Below, piece by piece: positions 1 through 8,141 of a stretch of DNA of 64,000 nucleotides. The number at the start of each line of letters is the position of its first letter. The stretch's first letter is position 1. The notes below the pieces were generated by a model. That model saw nothing but the letters and a program-made list of their open reading frames with translations, made no database searches and was not told where the DNA came from. Location of the stretch: NCBI GenBank assembly GCA_017615435.1, contig JAGAAF010000058.1, positions 6,239 through 70,238 on the forward strand. The letters are read 5' to 3'. The position numbers were made by a program, and so were the translations under genes. The stretch comes from Bacteroidales bacterium (GTDB lineage: Bacteria; Bacteroidota; Bacteroidia; Bacteroidales; UBA932).

Positions 1-388
1 CCACTATATACCCTTCGAGGTTCGGGAAATACCGGAACTAAAGAACGTGTCGGCGCTCAACAAAGATCAGATCAAGACCGCTGAAGGGAAACTCATACTC
101 AAATCGCTGAAGGACTCCGATGAACTCATCCTTCTGGACGAGCGCGGGAAGGAGTTCCGTTCGGTGGAATTCGCCGACTGGCTCCAGCGCAAGTTCCAGC
201 AGGGCCGCGACCTCGTTTTCGTCATCGGCGGGGCGTATGGATTCAGCCAGGAAGTGTACTCTCGCGCAAACGGGATGATCTCGCTTTCGAAGATGACTTT
301 TTCGCACCAGATGGTGCGCACGATTTTTGTTGAACAGCTATACCGCGCTCTCACTATCCTGAAGGGAGAGTCGTACCACCACGAATGA
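1..388 (+). CDS. rlmH: 23S rRNA (pseudouridine1915-N3)-methyltransferase RlmH (5' part missing)
   Basis: RlmH is a SPOUT-class methyltransferase that uses S-adenosylmethionine to methylate pseudouridine 1915 in helix 69 of 23S rRNA in assembled ribosomes. The reading frame is open from base 2 at the left edge (first residues HYIPFEVREIPELKN), so the gene starts outside the window; the GTG at 47 is internal. About 128 of the usual ~155 residues are present. Family hallmarks are the GGAYGF loop of the SAM-binding knot, the LSKMTFSHQMVR stretch and the C-terminal YRALTILKGESYHHE. The stop overlaps the next start as ATGA. The identification is secure. Confidence 0.93.
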   Translation, partial: HYIPFEVREIPELKNVSALNKDQIKTAEGKLILKSLKDSDELILLDERGKEFRSVEFADWLQRKFQQGRDLVFVIGGAYGFSQEVYSRANGMISLSKMTFSHQMVRTIFVEQLYRALTILKGESYHHE

Positions 389-3300
389 AAGTAAGTCGCA
401 AACTACTATCGGCCATTTTCATAGGCGCGGCAGTGCTGCTGTTCGCCATTTCGCTTTTCACTCCCCAGGCCAAGGGAGACAGTAAACGCGCGGCGCGCCG
501 GGTCGAGACGGTCCTGAGCCACAGGCTGGCGACCCTCGACTCCTTCGCCGAGAAAGCTTTCGAAGGCTCGTCCGACCAGTGGATGAGTCTCGGCAAGCTG
601 CCCGGAGATATGGTGGTCTACCGCTATGTCAACGACCGTCTTCAGTCGTGGACGAACCAGTTTCCGGTGAGCAACGACGATATTATCCGCAGGACTTACT
701 CCACCCGTTTCCGCCGCCGCGGACTGGCCACATCCCCGTTCATAGACCTCAATTCCTACTACACTTACCTTAAGCTCGGCCCGCAGACCAGCTACCTCGC
801 GAAGAAGGTGGACCGCGGCCTGGTGACGGTGGTCGTAGGTCTGAAACTGGAAGGGAACGAAAAGCTCCGGCTCGGCGAGGGTTACTCCATCCGCAGCCTC
901 CATACCCCGGACGGCACGGGCGTCTCCTACGCAGGCCAGCCCGTCTTCAAGGTCCTTTACGAGTCGCTGCCCGTTCGCAGCAAGCTCCCCGCTTATCTGG
1001 TTTGGGTCGCGTTCCTGCTGTTCGCCGTGGGTCTCATCCTGCGCCTGAAAGCGCAGCCCACCGTACGCGGCTCGCTTGCCTCTATCGGCCTGTTGCTCCT
1101 TTCCACGGTCGCGCTCGCCAAATGGTTCCCGATTGCCGACGGAGAACTCAGTCAGATTTCGGTCATCCTTGTGATCAACCTGATCACGTTTATGATATCG
1201 CTCTGCCTGTACCTATGCCGCGAAAGCATATGGGCGAGCTTCAAGAATCGCACGGGCAGGATTATCGCCTGCATCGCCGATATAGTCGCGATCCTCGGCA
1301 TCTTCGCATTCTCGTACATCGAACTGTTCAAGGTGTTCGTGTACACGCACATAAGCCTTGATCTTACCAAACTGGACCTTTTGAGCTGGGAGTCGGCTGC
1401 GGTGCTCGGCACCTTCGTGCTGATGTTGGTATCCACTATGCTGCTTGCCGTCCTGCTTATGCCCGCGCTCGCTCGCGGTCCACGCAAGGTGAACCTCTTC
1501 TCCGTGCCCGGCCGCGTCATCGGCTCGCTCGCGCTGGCACTGTACCTGGTGCTTGTGACCACTTCGATGGGCTTCGAACGTGAGCAGCTGATTATTTCTT
1601 CGTGGGCGGAGAATCTGGCAAACGACCGCGACAACGCCCTGGAGGAACAGCTGAAGAGGGCGGAGAACCAGATTGCCGCCGACGAATTTTTGAGCCGCGC
1701 TTCCGGCTCGGAAGACAACGCCCAGATTGCCAGGGAGCGTATCATAGACAATTACCTGTTCAGGGTCCTTTCGAACTATGACATCAGGGTTCAGATCGGC
1801 GGCGATTCGGAAGGCCTCGGCCTTGAATCCGGCACCCGCATCGACCAGAATTCCCGTTTCTTCTATGCGCCGCTTTCCGGCCAGCGCAGCCGCTATGTGG
1901 GCGCGTTCCAGTACTATGTGGAGGATCAGGGCCAGAACACGATTTACGTGAGCATCGAGCCCAAATCAAGCGACGGCGGACGTTCGCTGTCCTCCGTTCT
2001 CGGTCTGGGCGACAAGACTGATGAAATACCCTGGCGCTACTCCTACGCAAAATATAAGGGCCGTGACCGCCAGTATCTGAAAGGCTCCTATGCCTATCCG
2101 ACCCGCCTTACCGAAGAAAAGCTCGCCGGCTTCCGTTCGCTGAAAGAGACCGATTATGTCTCCGACGGCTATCTCCACTTCGTAAACCAGGTCTCCGATG
2201 ATGAAATAATTATCATCTCCCGCCAGTACAAGAACATCGATTCGAACCTCCTTGCGCTTGCGATGGTGACCCTCGTGTTCTTCCTGTTCGCGAGCATCTT
2301 CTCCGGCAAGAGTGCGCGTGTGCCGCTGCCTCCGAACTCCTTCAAGAAGACGATTACCATCTTGACGACGGTCTCCCTGACAGCCACTATGGCGGTCCTT
2401 GCTACCTTCAGCGTCACCTTCGTCTTCGGCCGCAACGAGGCCAACGCCCGGACTATGATGTCGGACAAGACCAACTCCATCCGTACTATGCTCCAGGCCG
2501 GACTGCGCAGCTACAGTTCGGGCGACGCGCTGTTCTCGCGCGAGACGCTTGCGCTCATCCGTCGTGTTTCTGACAACACCGGCTCGGACATCTCCATTTT
2601 CCGCCCGGACGGACGCATCCTTATGTCCACCTCGCCCGAGCTCTTCGAAAAGATGGTGCTCGGCAGCCGCCTCGATGAAACGGCGTACTACCATATAATG
2701 TACCTCAACGAGGGTAATTATATTCAGCGCGAGAAATACGGCACCCGCTGGATTTACACTATGTACGCCCCGGTGATGGGAGCCGACGGCAATATAGTCG
2801 CCATCTTCTCGTCGCCTTATATGGAGCGCAACTACGACTTCCAGCTCGACGCCGTCACCCATACCATCAGCATCCTGATTGTGTTCTTCATCCTGTTGCT
2901 GCTGTCGCTGGCTCTGATTTCCTATGCGGTCGACAGGACCTTCCGGCCCATCTCGGAGATGAGCCGCAAGATGGAGGCCGGCGGAGTCGACCGCCTGGAG
3001 TATATCTCCTACGACCGTCAGGACGAAATCTCCTCGCTGGTGCAGTCATATAATAGAATGGTCACGGACCTCACCGCTTCCACCAAGGCTCTGGCCCAGG
3101 CCGAGCGCGACAAGGCGTGGAGCGAGATGGCCCGCAACGTGGCGCACGAGATCAAGAACCCGCTTACGCCTATGCGCCTGCAGATCCAGCGCATCCAGCG
3201 CCTGAAAGCCAACGGCGACCCGAGCTGGCAGACCAAGTTCGACGATATGGCGACCATCCTTCTGGACCATATCGACGTCCTTACCGAAACGGCGAACCAG

Positions 3301-3777
3301 TTCTCCGATTTCGCGAAGCTGTACTCCGAAGAGCCTGTCGAGATCAAGCTCGACGAACTGTTGAAGGATGAGGTGGATATGTACGGCGCCCGTCCGGGCG
3401 TGGAGTTCGAGTACCTCGGCCTGCCAGGTGTCTTAATCCGCGGCCCGCGCCCGCAGCTGGTGCGTGTGTTCGTGAACATCCTGAACAATGCCGTCCAGGC
3501 TTGCGAAGGCAAGTCAGGCGCGAAAGTGCTTGTTTCGTTGAGGAACGGTACCGACCCCGGCTTCTACGAAATAGTCTTCGAAGACAACGGCCCCGGCGTG
3601 GACGAGGAGAACCTCTCGAAGCTCTTCACCCCGAAGTTCACCACTAAAACTGGCGGCAGCGGCCTCGGCCTGTCGATCTGCAAGAGCATCCTCGAGCGCT
3701 GCGGCGCCGCCATCGCCTACTCGCGCAGCTTCAAGCTCGGCGGCGCCTGCTTCACCATCAGGTATCCGAAGGACTAA
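385..3777 (+). CDS. Very large membrane sensor histidine kinase (NtrY-like architecture)
   Basis: A two-component sensor kinase of 1130 residues, about twice the usual size. Visible parts: a membrane helix at ~7-27, a first extracytoplasmic region to ~200, a block of about six helices (~203-392), a second extracytoplasmic region to ~620, helices near 626-645 and 660-685, a third sensor region, a helix near 831-855, then HAMP. The H-box (AHEIKNPLTPMR, phospho-acceptor His921), N-box (NILNNAVQAC) and G-box (EDNGPGV, GSGLGLSIC) are intact, so the kinase should be active. The H-box form NPLTP is typical of NtrY-type kinases. No response regulator is adjacent. It overlaps rlmH by 4 bp. The signal sensed is unknown. 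Confidence 0.85.
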   Translation: MKVSRKLLSAIFIGAAVLLFAISLFTPQAKGDSKRAARRVETVLSHRLATLDSFAEKAFEGSSDQWMSLGKLPGDMVVYRYVNDRLQSWTNQFPVSNDDIIRRTYSTRFRRRGLATSPFIDLNSYYTYLKLGPQTSYLAKKVDRGLVTVVVGLKLEGNEKLRLGEGYSIRSLHTPDGTGVSYAGQPVFKVLYESLPVRSKLPAYLVWVAFLLFAVGLILRLKAQPTVRGSLASIGLLLLSTVALAKWFPIADGELSQISVILVINLITFMISLCLYLCRESIWASFKNRTGRIIACIADIVAILGIFAFSYIELFKVFVYTHISLDLTKLDLLSWESAAVLGTFVLMLVSTMLLAVLLMPALARGPRKVNLFSVPGRVIGSLALALYLVLVTTSMGFEREQLIISSWAENLANDRDNALEEQLKRAENQIAADEFLSRASGSEDNAQIARERIIDNYLFRVLSNYDIRVQIGGDSEGLGLESGTRIDQNSRFFYAPLSGQRSRYVGAFQYYVEDQGQNTIYVSIEPKSSDGGRSLSSVLGLGDKTDEIPWRYSYAKYKGRDRQYLKGSYAYPTRLTEEKLAGFRSLKETDYVSDGYLHFVNQVSDDEIIIISRQYKNIDSNLLALAMVTLVFFLFASIFSGKSARVPLPPNSFKKTITILTTVSLTATMAVLATFSVTFVFGRNEANARTMMSDKTNSIRTMLQAGLRSYSSGDALFSRETLALIRRVSDNTGSDISIFRPDGRILMSTSPELFEKMVLGSRLDETAYYHIMYLNEGNYIQREKYGTRWIYTMYAPVMGADGNIVAIFSSPYMERNYDFQLDAVTHTISILIVFFILLLLSLALISYAVDRTFRPISEMSRKMEAGGVDRLEYISYDRQDEISSLVQSYNRMVTDLTASTKALAQAERDKAWSEMARNVAHEIKNPLTPMRLQIQRIQRLKANGDPSWQTKFDDMATILLDHIDVLTETANQFSDFAKLYSEEPVEIKLDELLKDEVDMYGARPGVEFEYLGLPGVLIRGPRPQLVRVFVNILNNAVQACEGKSGAKVLVSLRNGTDPGFYEIVFEDNGPGVDEENLSKLFTPKFTTKTGGSGLGLSICKSILERCGAAIAYSRSFKLGGACFTIRYPKD

Positions 3778-3812
3778 TTATTTCTGCCTGCAGAAGATCT
3801 GGATGGGGCAGC
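3778..3812 (-). repeat. Inverted exact copy of the last 35 bp of der
   Basis: Read on the minus strand, these 35 bases are identical to 7067-7101, the last 11 codons and stop of der. The copy begins directly after the stop codon of the histidine kinase gene and lies 7 bp from the 75-bp REP-like repeat at 3820-3894. The gene at 7067 encodes the conserved Der C-terminus, so der is the likely source and this is a displaced fragment. Confidence 0.9.
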
Positions 3813-3819
3813 TGAGAGT

Positions 3820-3894
3820 CGAAGCTTAGGCCTTTTTCAACCCTAAGCTTAGCCGAATCGTCGAAACTTAGCATGAAAAATAGTCTAAGCTTCG
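3820..3894 (-). repeat. REP-like double-hairpin repeat, copy A
   Basis: A 75-bp palindromic element with AAGCTT cores arranged as two hairpins joined by the spacer CGACGATTCGG (minus-strand reading). It aligns without gaps to 7211-7285 in the transposase gene, with 63 of 75 positions identical by hand count. It is intergenic here, between the histidine kinase and engB, just upstream of the engB promoter. It holds the only CATG found in the window (3872-3875). Confidence 0.88.
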
Positions 3895-3924
3895 AACCGG
3901 AGACAAACGCTAGCAAATTTTTGC

Positions 3925-3932
3925 TATATTTG
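3925..3932 (+). promoter_or_regulatory. -7 promoter box for engB
   Basis: TATATTTG matches the Bacteroidetes -7 consensus TAnnTTTG. It ends 17 nt before the ATG at 3950 and overlaps a possible GTG start at 3932, so it decides the start in favour of the ATG. Confidence 0.7.
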
Positions 3933-3949
3933 TGTCGGTTAGGGTCGAT

Positions 3950-4546
3950 ATGAAAATCAGCAGCGCAACATTTGCCGGGAGCAGCACCAGAGTGGCGGGA
4001 AAGCCGCAGAGGAAGCTGCCGGAGTTCGCGTTTATCGGCAGGAGCAATGTCGGTAAAAGCAGCCTGATCAATATGCTCTGCCGCAACGGCCGTCTGGCGA
4101 TGACCTCAAGCACTCCGGGAAAGACGAAACTCGTGAACCATTTCCTCATCAACGACCAGTGGTATCTGGTGGATCTTCCCGGCTACGGTTATGCCAAGAT
4201 GGGCCAGAAGGGCCGCGACGAATTGAAGGCGGTCATTAACGACTATATCCTGGGCAGCGAGGAACTCGTGATGCTTTTCGTGCTGGTGGACAGCCGTCAC
4301 GACATAACGAAAATAGACCAGGACTTTATCCGCGAGCTTGGAGAGAACGGAATTCCTTTCGGAATCATTTTCACTAAAGGAGACAAATCCGGTCCTAACG
4401 TGCTGAAGGCGCAGATTGAAAAGGACAAGCAGATACTTTCGCAGGAGTGGGAGGAGATGCCGCCTATGTTCGAAAGTTCGGCCCAGACCGGCGCGGGACG
4501 CGAAGAGATACTTGATTATATAGACACAATACTGAAATCCTTGTAA
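3950..4546 (+). CDS. engB: Ribosome biogenesis GTPase EngB (YihA/YsxC)
   Basis: A small GTPase needed for late assembly of the 50S ribosomal subunit. The protein has 198 residues with the G1 motif GRSNVGKSS, the G2 region SSTPGKT, G3 DLPGYGYA, G4 TKGD and G5 SSAQTG, in the usual order and length for EngB. An in-frame GTG at 3932 would add six residues but overlaps the -7 promoter box, so the ATG at 3950 is preferred. It is followed after 3 bp by prs, probably co-transcribed. Confidence 0.95.
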   Translation: MKISSATFAGSSTRVAGKPQRKLPEFAFIGRSNVGKSSLINMLCRNGRLAMTSSTPGKTKLVNHFLINDQWYLVDLPGYGYAKMGQKGRDELKAVINDYILGSEELVMLFVLVDSRHDITKIDQDFIRELGENGIPFGIIFTKGDKSGPNVLKAQIEKDKQILSQEWEEMPPMFESSAQTGAGREEILDYIDTILKSL

Positions 4547-4549
4547 CCT

Positions 4550-5524
4550 ATGCAACACAATCACAGAATGGAGTTGTTTGCCTGCGATGCCACCAAAGAC
4601 TTCGCGAGCAAGGTCATTGATGAGTTGAACAAAATAGACCGTCCGGACAGCGAACGCCCGTACCACCTCGGCGATATGAAGGTCGTGCGCTTCAGCGACG
4701 GCGAATTCCAGCCCCAGTATGACGAGAGCGTCCGTGGTGCAACCGTGTTTATCTTCCAGTCCACTATCCCTCCGGCAGACAATCTGATGGAGTTGCTTCT
4801 CTCTGTCGATGCGGCCAAGAGAGCCTCGGCGGACAAGGTGGTGGCCGTGATGCCGTATTTCGGATGGGCAAGGCAGGATCGCAAAGACCGTCCCCGCGTC
4901 GCAATCGGAGCAAAGCTTGTGGCCAACCTCCTTACTGCCGCAGGAGCGGACCGCGTGATGACCTGCGATCTCCACGCAGACCAGATTCAGGGCTTTTTCG
5001 ATATCCCCGTGGACCACGTCTACGCCGCCAAGGTTTTCCGCCAGGAGATCAAGAAAATGAAGCTCTCCAACCTTGCGATTGCCGCACCTGATATGGGCGG
5101 AGCGAAGAAAGCCAACATCTTCGCCAAGACCCTCGGGACTCCGATGATTATTTGCCACAAGACCCGCGTCAAAGCCAATGTGGTCGGTAACATAACAGCT
5201 ATCGGCGAGGTGGAAGGAAAGAATATTGTCATTGTTGACGATATGATCGATACTGCCGGAACCCTGTGCAAGGCGGCCGAAGTCCTGATGTCTATGGGCG
5301 CGCTCAGCGTCAGAGCTTGCGCGACGCACGGAGTGCTCAGCGGCGAGGCGCTCCAGCGCATCCACGACTCGGCCCTCGAGGAAGTGCTCATCACCGACAC
5401 CATCCCTCATCCCGAACTTGCGGATGACCCGAAGATCAGGATCATCTCGATGGCCCCGGTATTTGCATCAATCATAGACAAGGTCTACAACTACGAAGCT
5501 ATCAGTCCCGAATTCGATAAATGA
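4550..5524 (+). CDS. prs: Ribose-phosphate pyrophosphokinase (PRPP synthetase)
   Basis: Makes phosphoribosyl pyrophosphate from ribose 5-phosphate and ATP for purine, pyrimidine, histidine and NAD synthesis. At 324 residues it has the family length. Motifs visible are FSDGEFQPQYDESVRG, the flexible catalytic loop region YFGWARQDRKDRPR, and the PRPP-binding loop IVDDMIDTAGTLC. An in-frame ATG at 4568 (MELFACDA) is an alternative start closer to the conserved N-terminus. The stop overlaps the next start as ATGA. Confidence 0.95.
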   Translation: MQHNHRMELFACDATKDFASKVIDELNKIDRPDSERPYHLGDMKVVRFSDGEFQPQYDESVRGATVFIFQSTIPPADNLMELLLSVDAAKRASADKVVAVMPYFGWARQDRKDRPRVAIGAKLVANLLTAAGADRVMTCDLHADQIQGFFDIPVDHVYAAKVFRQEIKKMKLSNLAIAAPDMGGAKKANIFAKTLGTPMIICHKTRVKANVVGNITAIGEVEGKNIVIVDDMIDTAGTLCKAAEVLMSMGALSVRACATHGVLSGEALQRIHDSALEEVLITDTIPHPELADDPKIRIISMAPVFASIIDKVYNYEAISPEFDK

Positions 5525-5790
5525 CAACCTTCATAGCAGCGGCTATAGTGCTGGGCCTCGGTGTGCTCGGAATGTGCGTCTTCCTTCTGAAGAAGGACGG
5601 CGAGTTTCCGAAGTACGACGTGGGCTCGAATCCCGAGATGCAAAAGCGAGGGATACGCTGCTTCAAGGATGTCGATGCCGAATTGCACTCCGCCCCCGCT
5701 AAGTGCGACGGAAACTACTCGGAAGCCTGCGAAGGGTGTAGATTATATAATAGTCATCCCCGACCTGATCGGGAATCCTTAACCTCATAG
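5521..5790 (+). CDS. Small membrane-anchored protein with C-terminal cysteines
   Basis: An 89-residue protein with one N-terminal helix (~3-22) followed by a polar tail. The segment FPKYDVGSNPEMQKRGIRC resembles a conserved small protein of Bacteroidetes in which a helix is followed by FPxxxVxxNxxxxxxGIxC. Four cysteines lie in the tail (C47, C62, C69, C72), the last three close together, which could bind metal or form disulfides. It overlaps prs by 4 bp and precedes der by 3 bp, so it belongs to this operon. Function is unknown. Confidence 0.75.
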   Translation: MTTFIAAAIVLGLGVLGMCVFLLKKDGEFPKYDVGSNPEMQKRGIRCFKDVDAELHSAPAKCDGNYSEACEGCRLYNSHPRPDRESLTS

Positions 5791-5793
5791 CAT

Positions 5794-7101
5794 ATGAGTC
5801 TAGTCGCCATAGTCGGCCGGCCGAATGTCGGCAAATCTACATTGTTCAACCGTCTGGTGGGAATGCGCCAGGCTATAGTGGACGACACCGCGGGCGTTAC
5901 CCGCGACCGTCACTACGGCCGCTGCGAATGGTGTGGCCGCGAGTTCTCGGTCGTGGACACGGGCGGTTACACCACCAACTCGGAAGACGTTTTTGAAAGC
6001 GCCATCCGCGAGCAGGTGCAGATCGCAATCAACGAGGCCGACGTGGTCCTGTTTATGGTCGAGGCCGCGACGGGCGTGACCGACTACGACGCAGAGATCG
6101 CGGACGTGCTGCGTCGGGCGAAGAAGCCCGTCGTGCTCTGCGTGAACAAAGTGGACAGCGGCGAGAAGATGTTCGACGCGTACCAGTTCTACTCCCTTGG
6201 TCTCGGAGAAATCTACAGCATTTCTGCTGCCAACGGCTCCGGCACCGGCGACCTGTTGGACGAAATAGTCAAGGTCCTGCCCGATGAACCGGAGGTCGAG
6301 GATCCGCACAAAGACCTGCCGCGCATCGCTATAGTCGGCAAGCCGAACGTAGGCAAATCATCCATAACCAACGCGCTGCTAGGCGAAGAACGCAATATCG
6401 TGACTCCCGTCGCCGGCACAACCCGCGATTCGATTGAGACTTATTACAATAAGTTCGGCCACGAATTTATGCTGGTGGACACCGCCGGCATACGCCGCAA
6501 GACGAAGGTTCGCGAAGACCTGGAGTTCTATTCTGTGATGCGTTCAATCCGCGCCATCGAGCACTCGGACGTGTGCGTGATGATGATTGACGCCACCACC
6601 GGTATGGAGGCGCAGGATATGAACATCTTCAACCTTATCCTGAAGAACCGCAAGGGCTGTGTGCTGGTCGTGAACAAATGGGACCTCTTCATAAAGGACA
6701 ACAACACCCTTCGCGACTACGAAAAGTCTCTCCGCGAAAGAATCGCCCCGTTCACTGACGTGCCCATCATCTTCACGTCCGTGCTGAAAATGCAGCGCAT
6801 CAGCGATGTCCTCGACGCCGTGGCTATGGTCTATGAGAACTATTCGCGCAAGATCCCGACCGCGCGCCTGAACGACGAACTGCTCCCCATCATCGAGGAG
6901 ACTCCTCCGCCGAGCACAAAGGGCAAATACATCAAGATCAAGTACGTCACCCAGCTCCCGACGCGTTTTCCTTCGTTCGCTTTCTTCTGCAATCTGCCGC
7001 AGTACATCAAGGAACCCTACAAACGCTTCCTCGAGAACCAGCTCCGCAGCAGGTTCAACCTCACCGGCTGCCCCATCCAGATCTTCTGCAGGCAGAAATA
7101 A
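5794..7101 (+). CDS. der: Ribosome-associated GTPase Der (EngA)
   Basis: Double GTPase required for 50S subunit maturation. It is 435 residues long with two G domains in tandem: the first with GRPNVGKST and DTGGYT, the second (from ~175) with [17 protein letters not shown] and NKWD, followed by the C-terminal KH-like domain ([13 protein letters not shown]). The last 11 codons are duplicated exactly, in inverted orientation, at 3778-3812. The stop lies 5 bp from the end of the convergent transposase gene. Confidence 0.97.
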   Translation: MSLVAIVGRPNVGKSTLFNRLVGMRQAIVDDTAGVTRDRHYGRCEWCGREFSVVDTGGYTTNSEDVFESAIREQVQIAINEADVVLFMVEAATGVTDYDAEIADVLRRAKKPVVLCVNKVDSGEKMFDAYQFYSLGLGEIYSISAANGSGTGDLLDEIVKVLPDEPEVEDPHKDLPRIAIVGKPNVGKSSITNALLGEERNIVTPVAGTTRDSIETYYNKFGHEFMLVDTAGIRRKTKVREDLEFYSVMRSIRAIEHSDVCVMMIDATTGMEAQDMNIFNLILKNRKGCVLVVNKWDLFIKDNNTLRDYEKSLRERIAPFTDVPIIFTSVLKMQRISDVLDAVAMVYENYSRKIPTARLNDELLPIIEETPPPSTKGKYIKIKYVTQLPTRFPSFAFFCNLPQYIKEPYKRFLENQLRSRFNLTGCPIQIFCRQK

Positions 7102-7106
7102 GGATA

Positions 7107-8078
7107 TCAATCCAGCAGGTGGAAGAATTTCGAGAGTTCGTAATCGGAACAACCGGATTCCGCTTTGAGGGTCGATACCAGCCTTTTAAAATCATAGTGT
7201 TGCTCAAGTGCGAAGCTTAAGGCATTTTGGGTGCTAAGCTTCGACGATTCGGCTAAGCTTAAGGTCGAAAATGACCTAAGCTTCGGAATATCGTATCCAA
7301 GGCGCTTGCAAACGGACATCATCTTGTAGTAATGCCTGTAATCTTCCTTCGAGAGGTCGTCCGCAAAACCGTGTTCGCTGCCCGATACCGCATTCATAGC
7401 CGTGCAGATATTATCATAAGTACCATACAGAGAAAAGATCTTTTCTCTATCCAGAAAGAAATAGGCGGAGATAATGAAATCAATAAGTTGCTGCCTTTCA
7501 ATTTCATTGAGTGCCAGATACTTGTCGTCGAAATAACGATAGTCGAGGGGTCGTAGTTTACGTCTTCGGTTCAAGACTTCTGATAGTAAATAAAACAGAT
7601 TTGGGCTTGCAGTCCTAAAGTCGATTGTTTCGCTAAAGGGATTTTGGGACACCAGGTATTTGATGAGGTTCCATCGATAATCCTCTGCCTGTATCCAGGG
7701 AGTTTTGACTTTGCCGTTATTTCCTATATAGATGAAGGTGTCCCTGATTTTCTGTTCGCCATATCTTTGACTGTGCTGAAAGCCGTGTTGGAAGACAGGA
7801 CCTTGAAGACCGTAATTGGAATTATAGGTCTTTGCGAATGAAGTGTTGATTCCGTGCAGAAGCGAAACCATTCTTGATTCTGTTTTGAAATACCCTTCGA
7901 AATGCACGTGATTAAGCATAATGCTGAAAGCAAGAGCGACAATCTCTTCCTTGATACACCTGATCGCAAAGATTGAATAATATACAAGGATGTCTGCGAT
8001 GGTGTAGAAGATGATTCCTTTGTCGGCGGAGAGCTGGCATATGTGTTGATAGCCTGGTCGGAATTGAAGTTTTGTCAT
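7107..8078 (-). mobile_element. IS200/RAYT-type Y1 (HUH) transposase with an embedded repeat
   Basis: A 323-residue single-strand transposase of the Y1/HUH class. The N-terminal ~130 residues carry the HUH motif in the form MLNHVHFEGYF (metal-binding histidines), and YIGNNGKV probably holds the catalytic tyrosine. A ~190-residue C-terminal extension follows, which fits REP-associated tyrosine transposases better than minimal IS200 TnpA. The gene is clearly more AT-rich than its neighbours, suggesting recent acquisition. Bases 7211-7285, a copy of the repeat also found at 3820-3894, encode about residues 265-289 in frame (containing RSFSTLSLAESSKLST). No accessory gene is attached. The frame is intact, so activity is possible. 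Confidence 0.85.
7211..7285 (+). repeat. REP-like double-hairpin repeat, copy B, inside the transposase gene
   Basis: Two imperfect hairpins with AAGCTT cores: 7211-7244 (CGAAGCTTA pairing with TAAGCTTCG) and 7253-7285 (CTAAGCTTAAGGTC pairing with GACCTAAGCTT), joined by CGACGATTC. It is 63/75 identical to the reverse complement of 3820-3894. The length of 75 bp is 25 codons, so the transposase frame is not broken. Confidence 0.88.
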
Positions 8079-8127
8079 AACAAAGAAGTGTTAGGTTTAT
8101 ACTGGTGCAAATCTAACCATTTTTTCG

Positions 8128-8135
8128 TATCTTTG
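8128..8135 (+). promoter_or_regulatory. -7 promoter box for xseA
   Basis: TATCTTTG (TAnnTTTG) lies only 6 nt before the xseA ATG at 8142, so transcription should begin at or next to the start codon. Confidence 0.65.
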
Positions 8136-8141
8136 AGTGGT

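Noticed and set aside
3778..3949. A tRNA or small-RNA gene in the folded kinase-engB gap
   Set aside because: The hairpins are explained by the REP-like repeat and the rest by the der fragment and the engB promoter; no tRNA-like cloverleaf is seen.
7107..8078. The AT-rich transposase gene as a pseudogene
   Set aside because: The frame is uninterrupted, the HUH motif and candidate tyrosine are present, and the internal repeat keeps frame.
8043..8141. A longer N-terminus for XseA
   Set aside because: The extension overlaps the transposase start and covers the -7 box; the ATG at 8142 begins the conserved domain.
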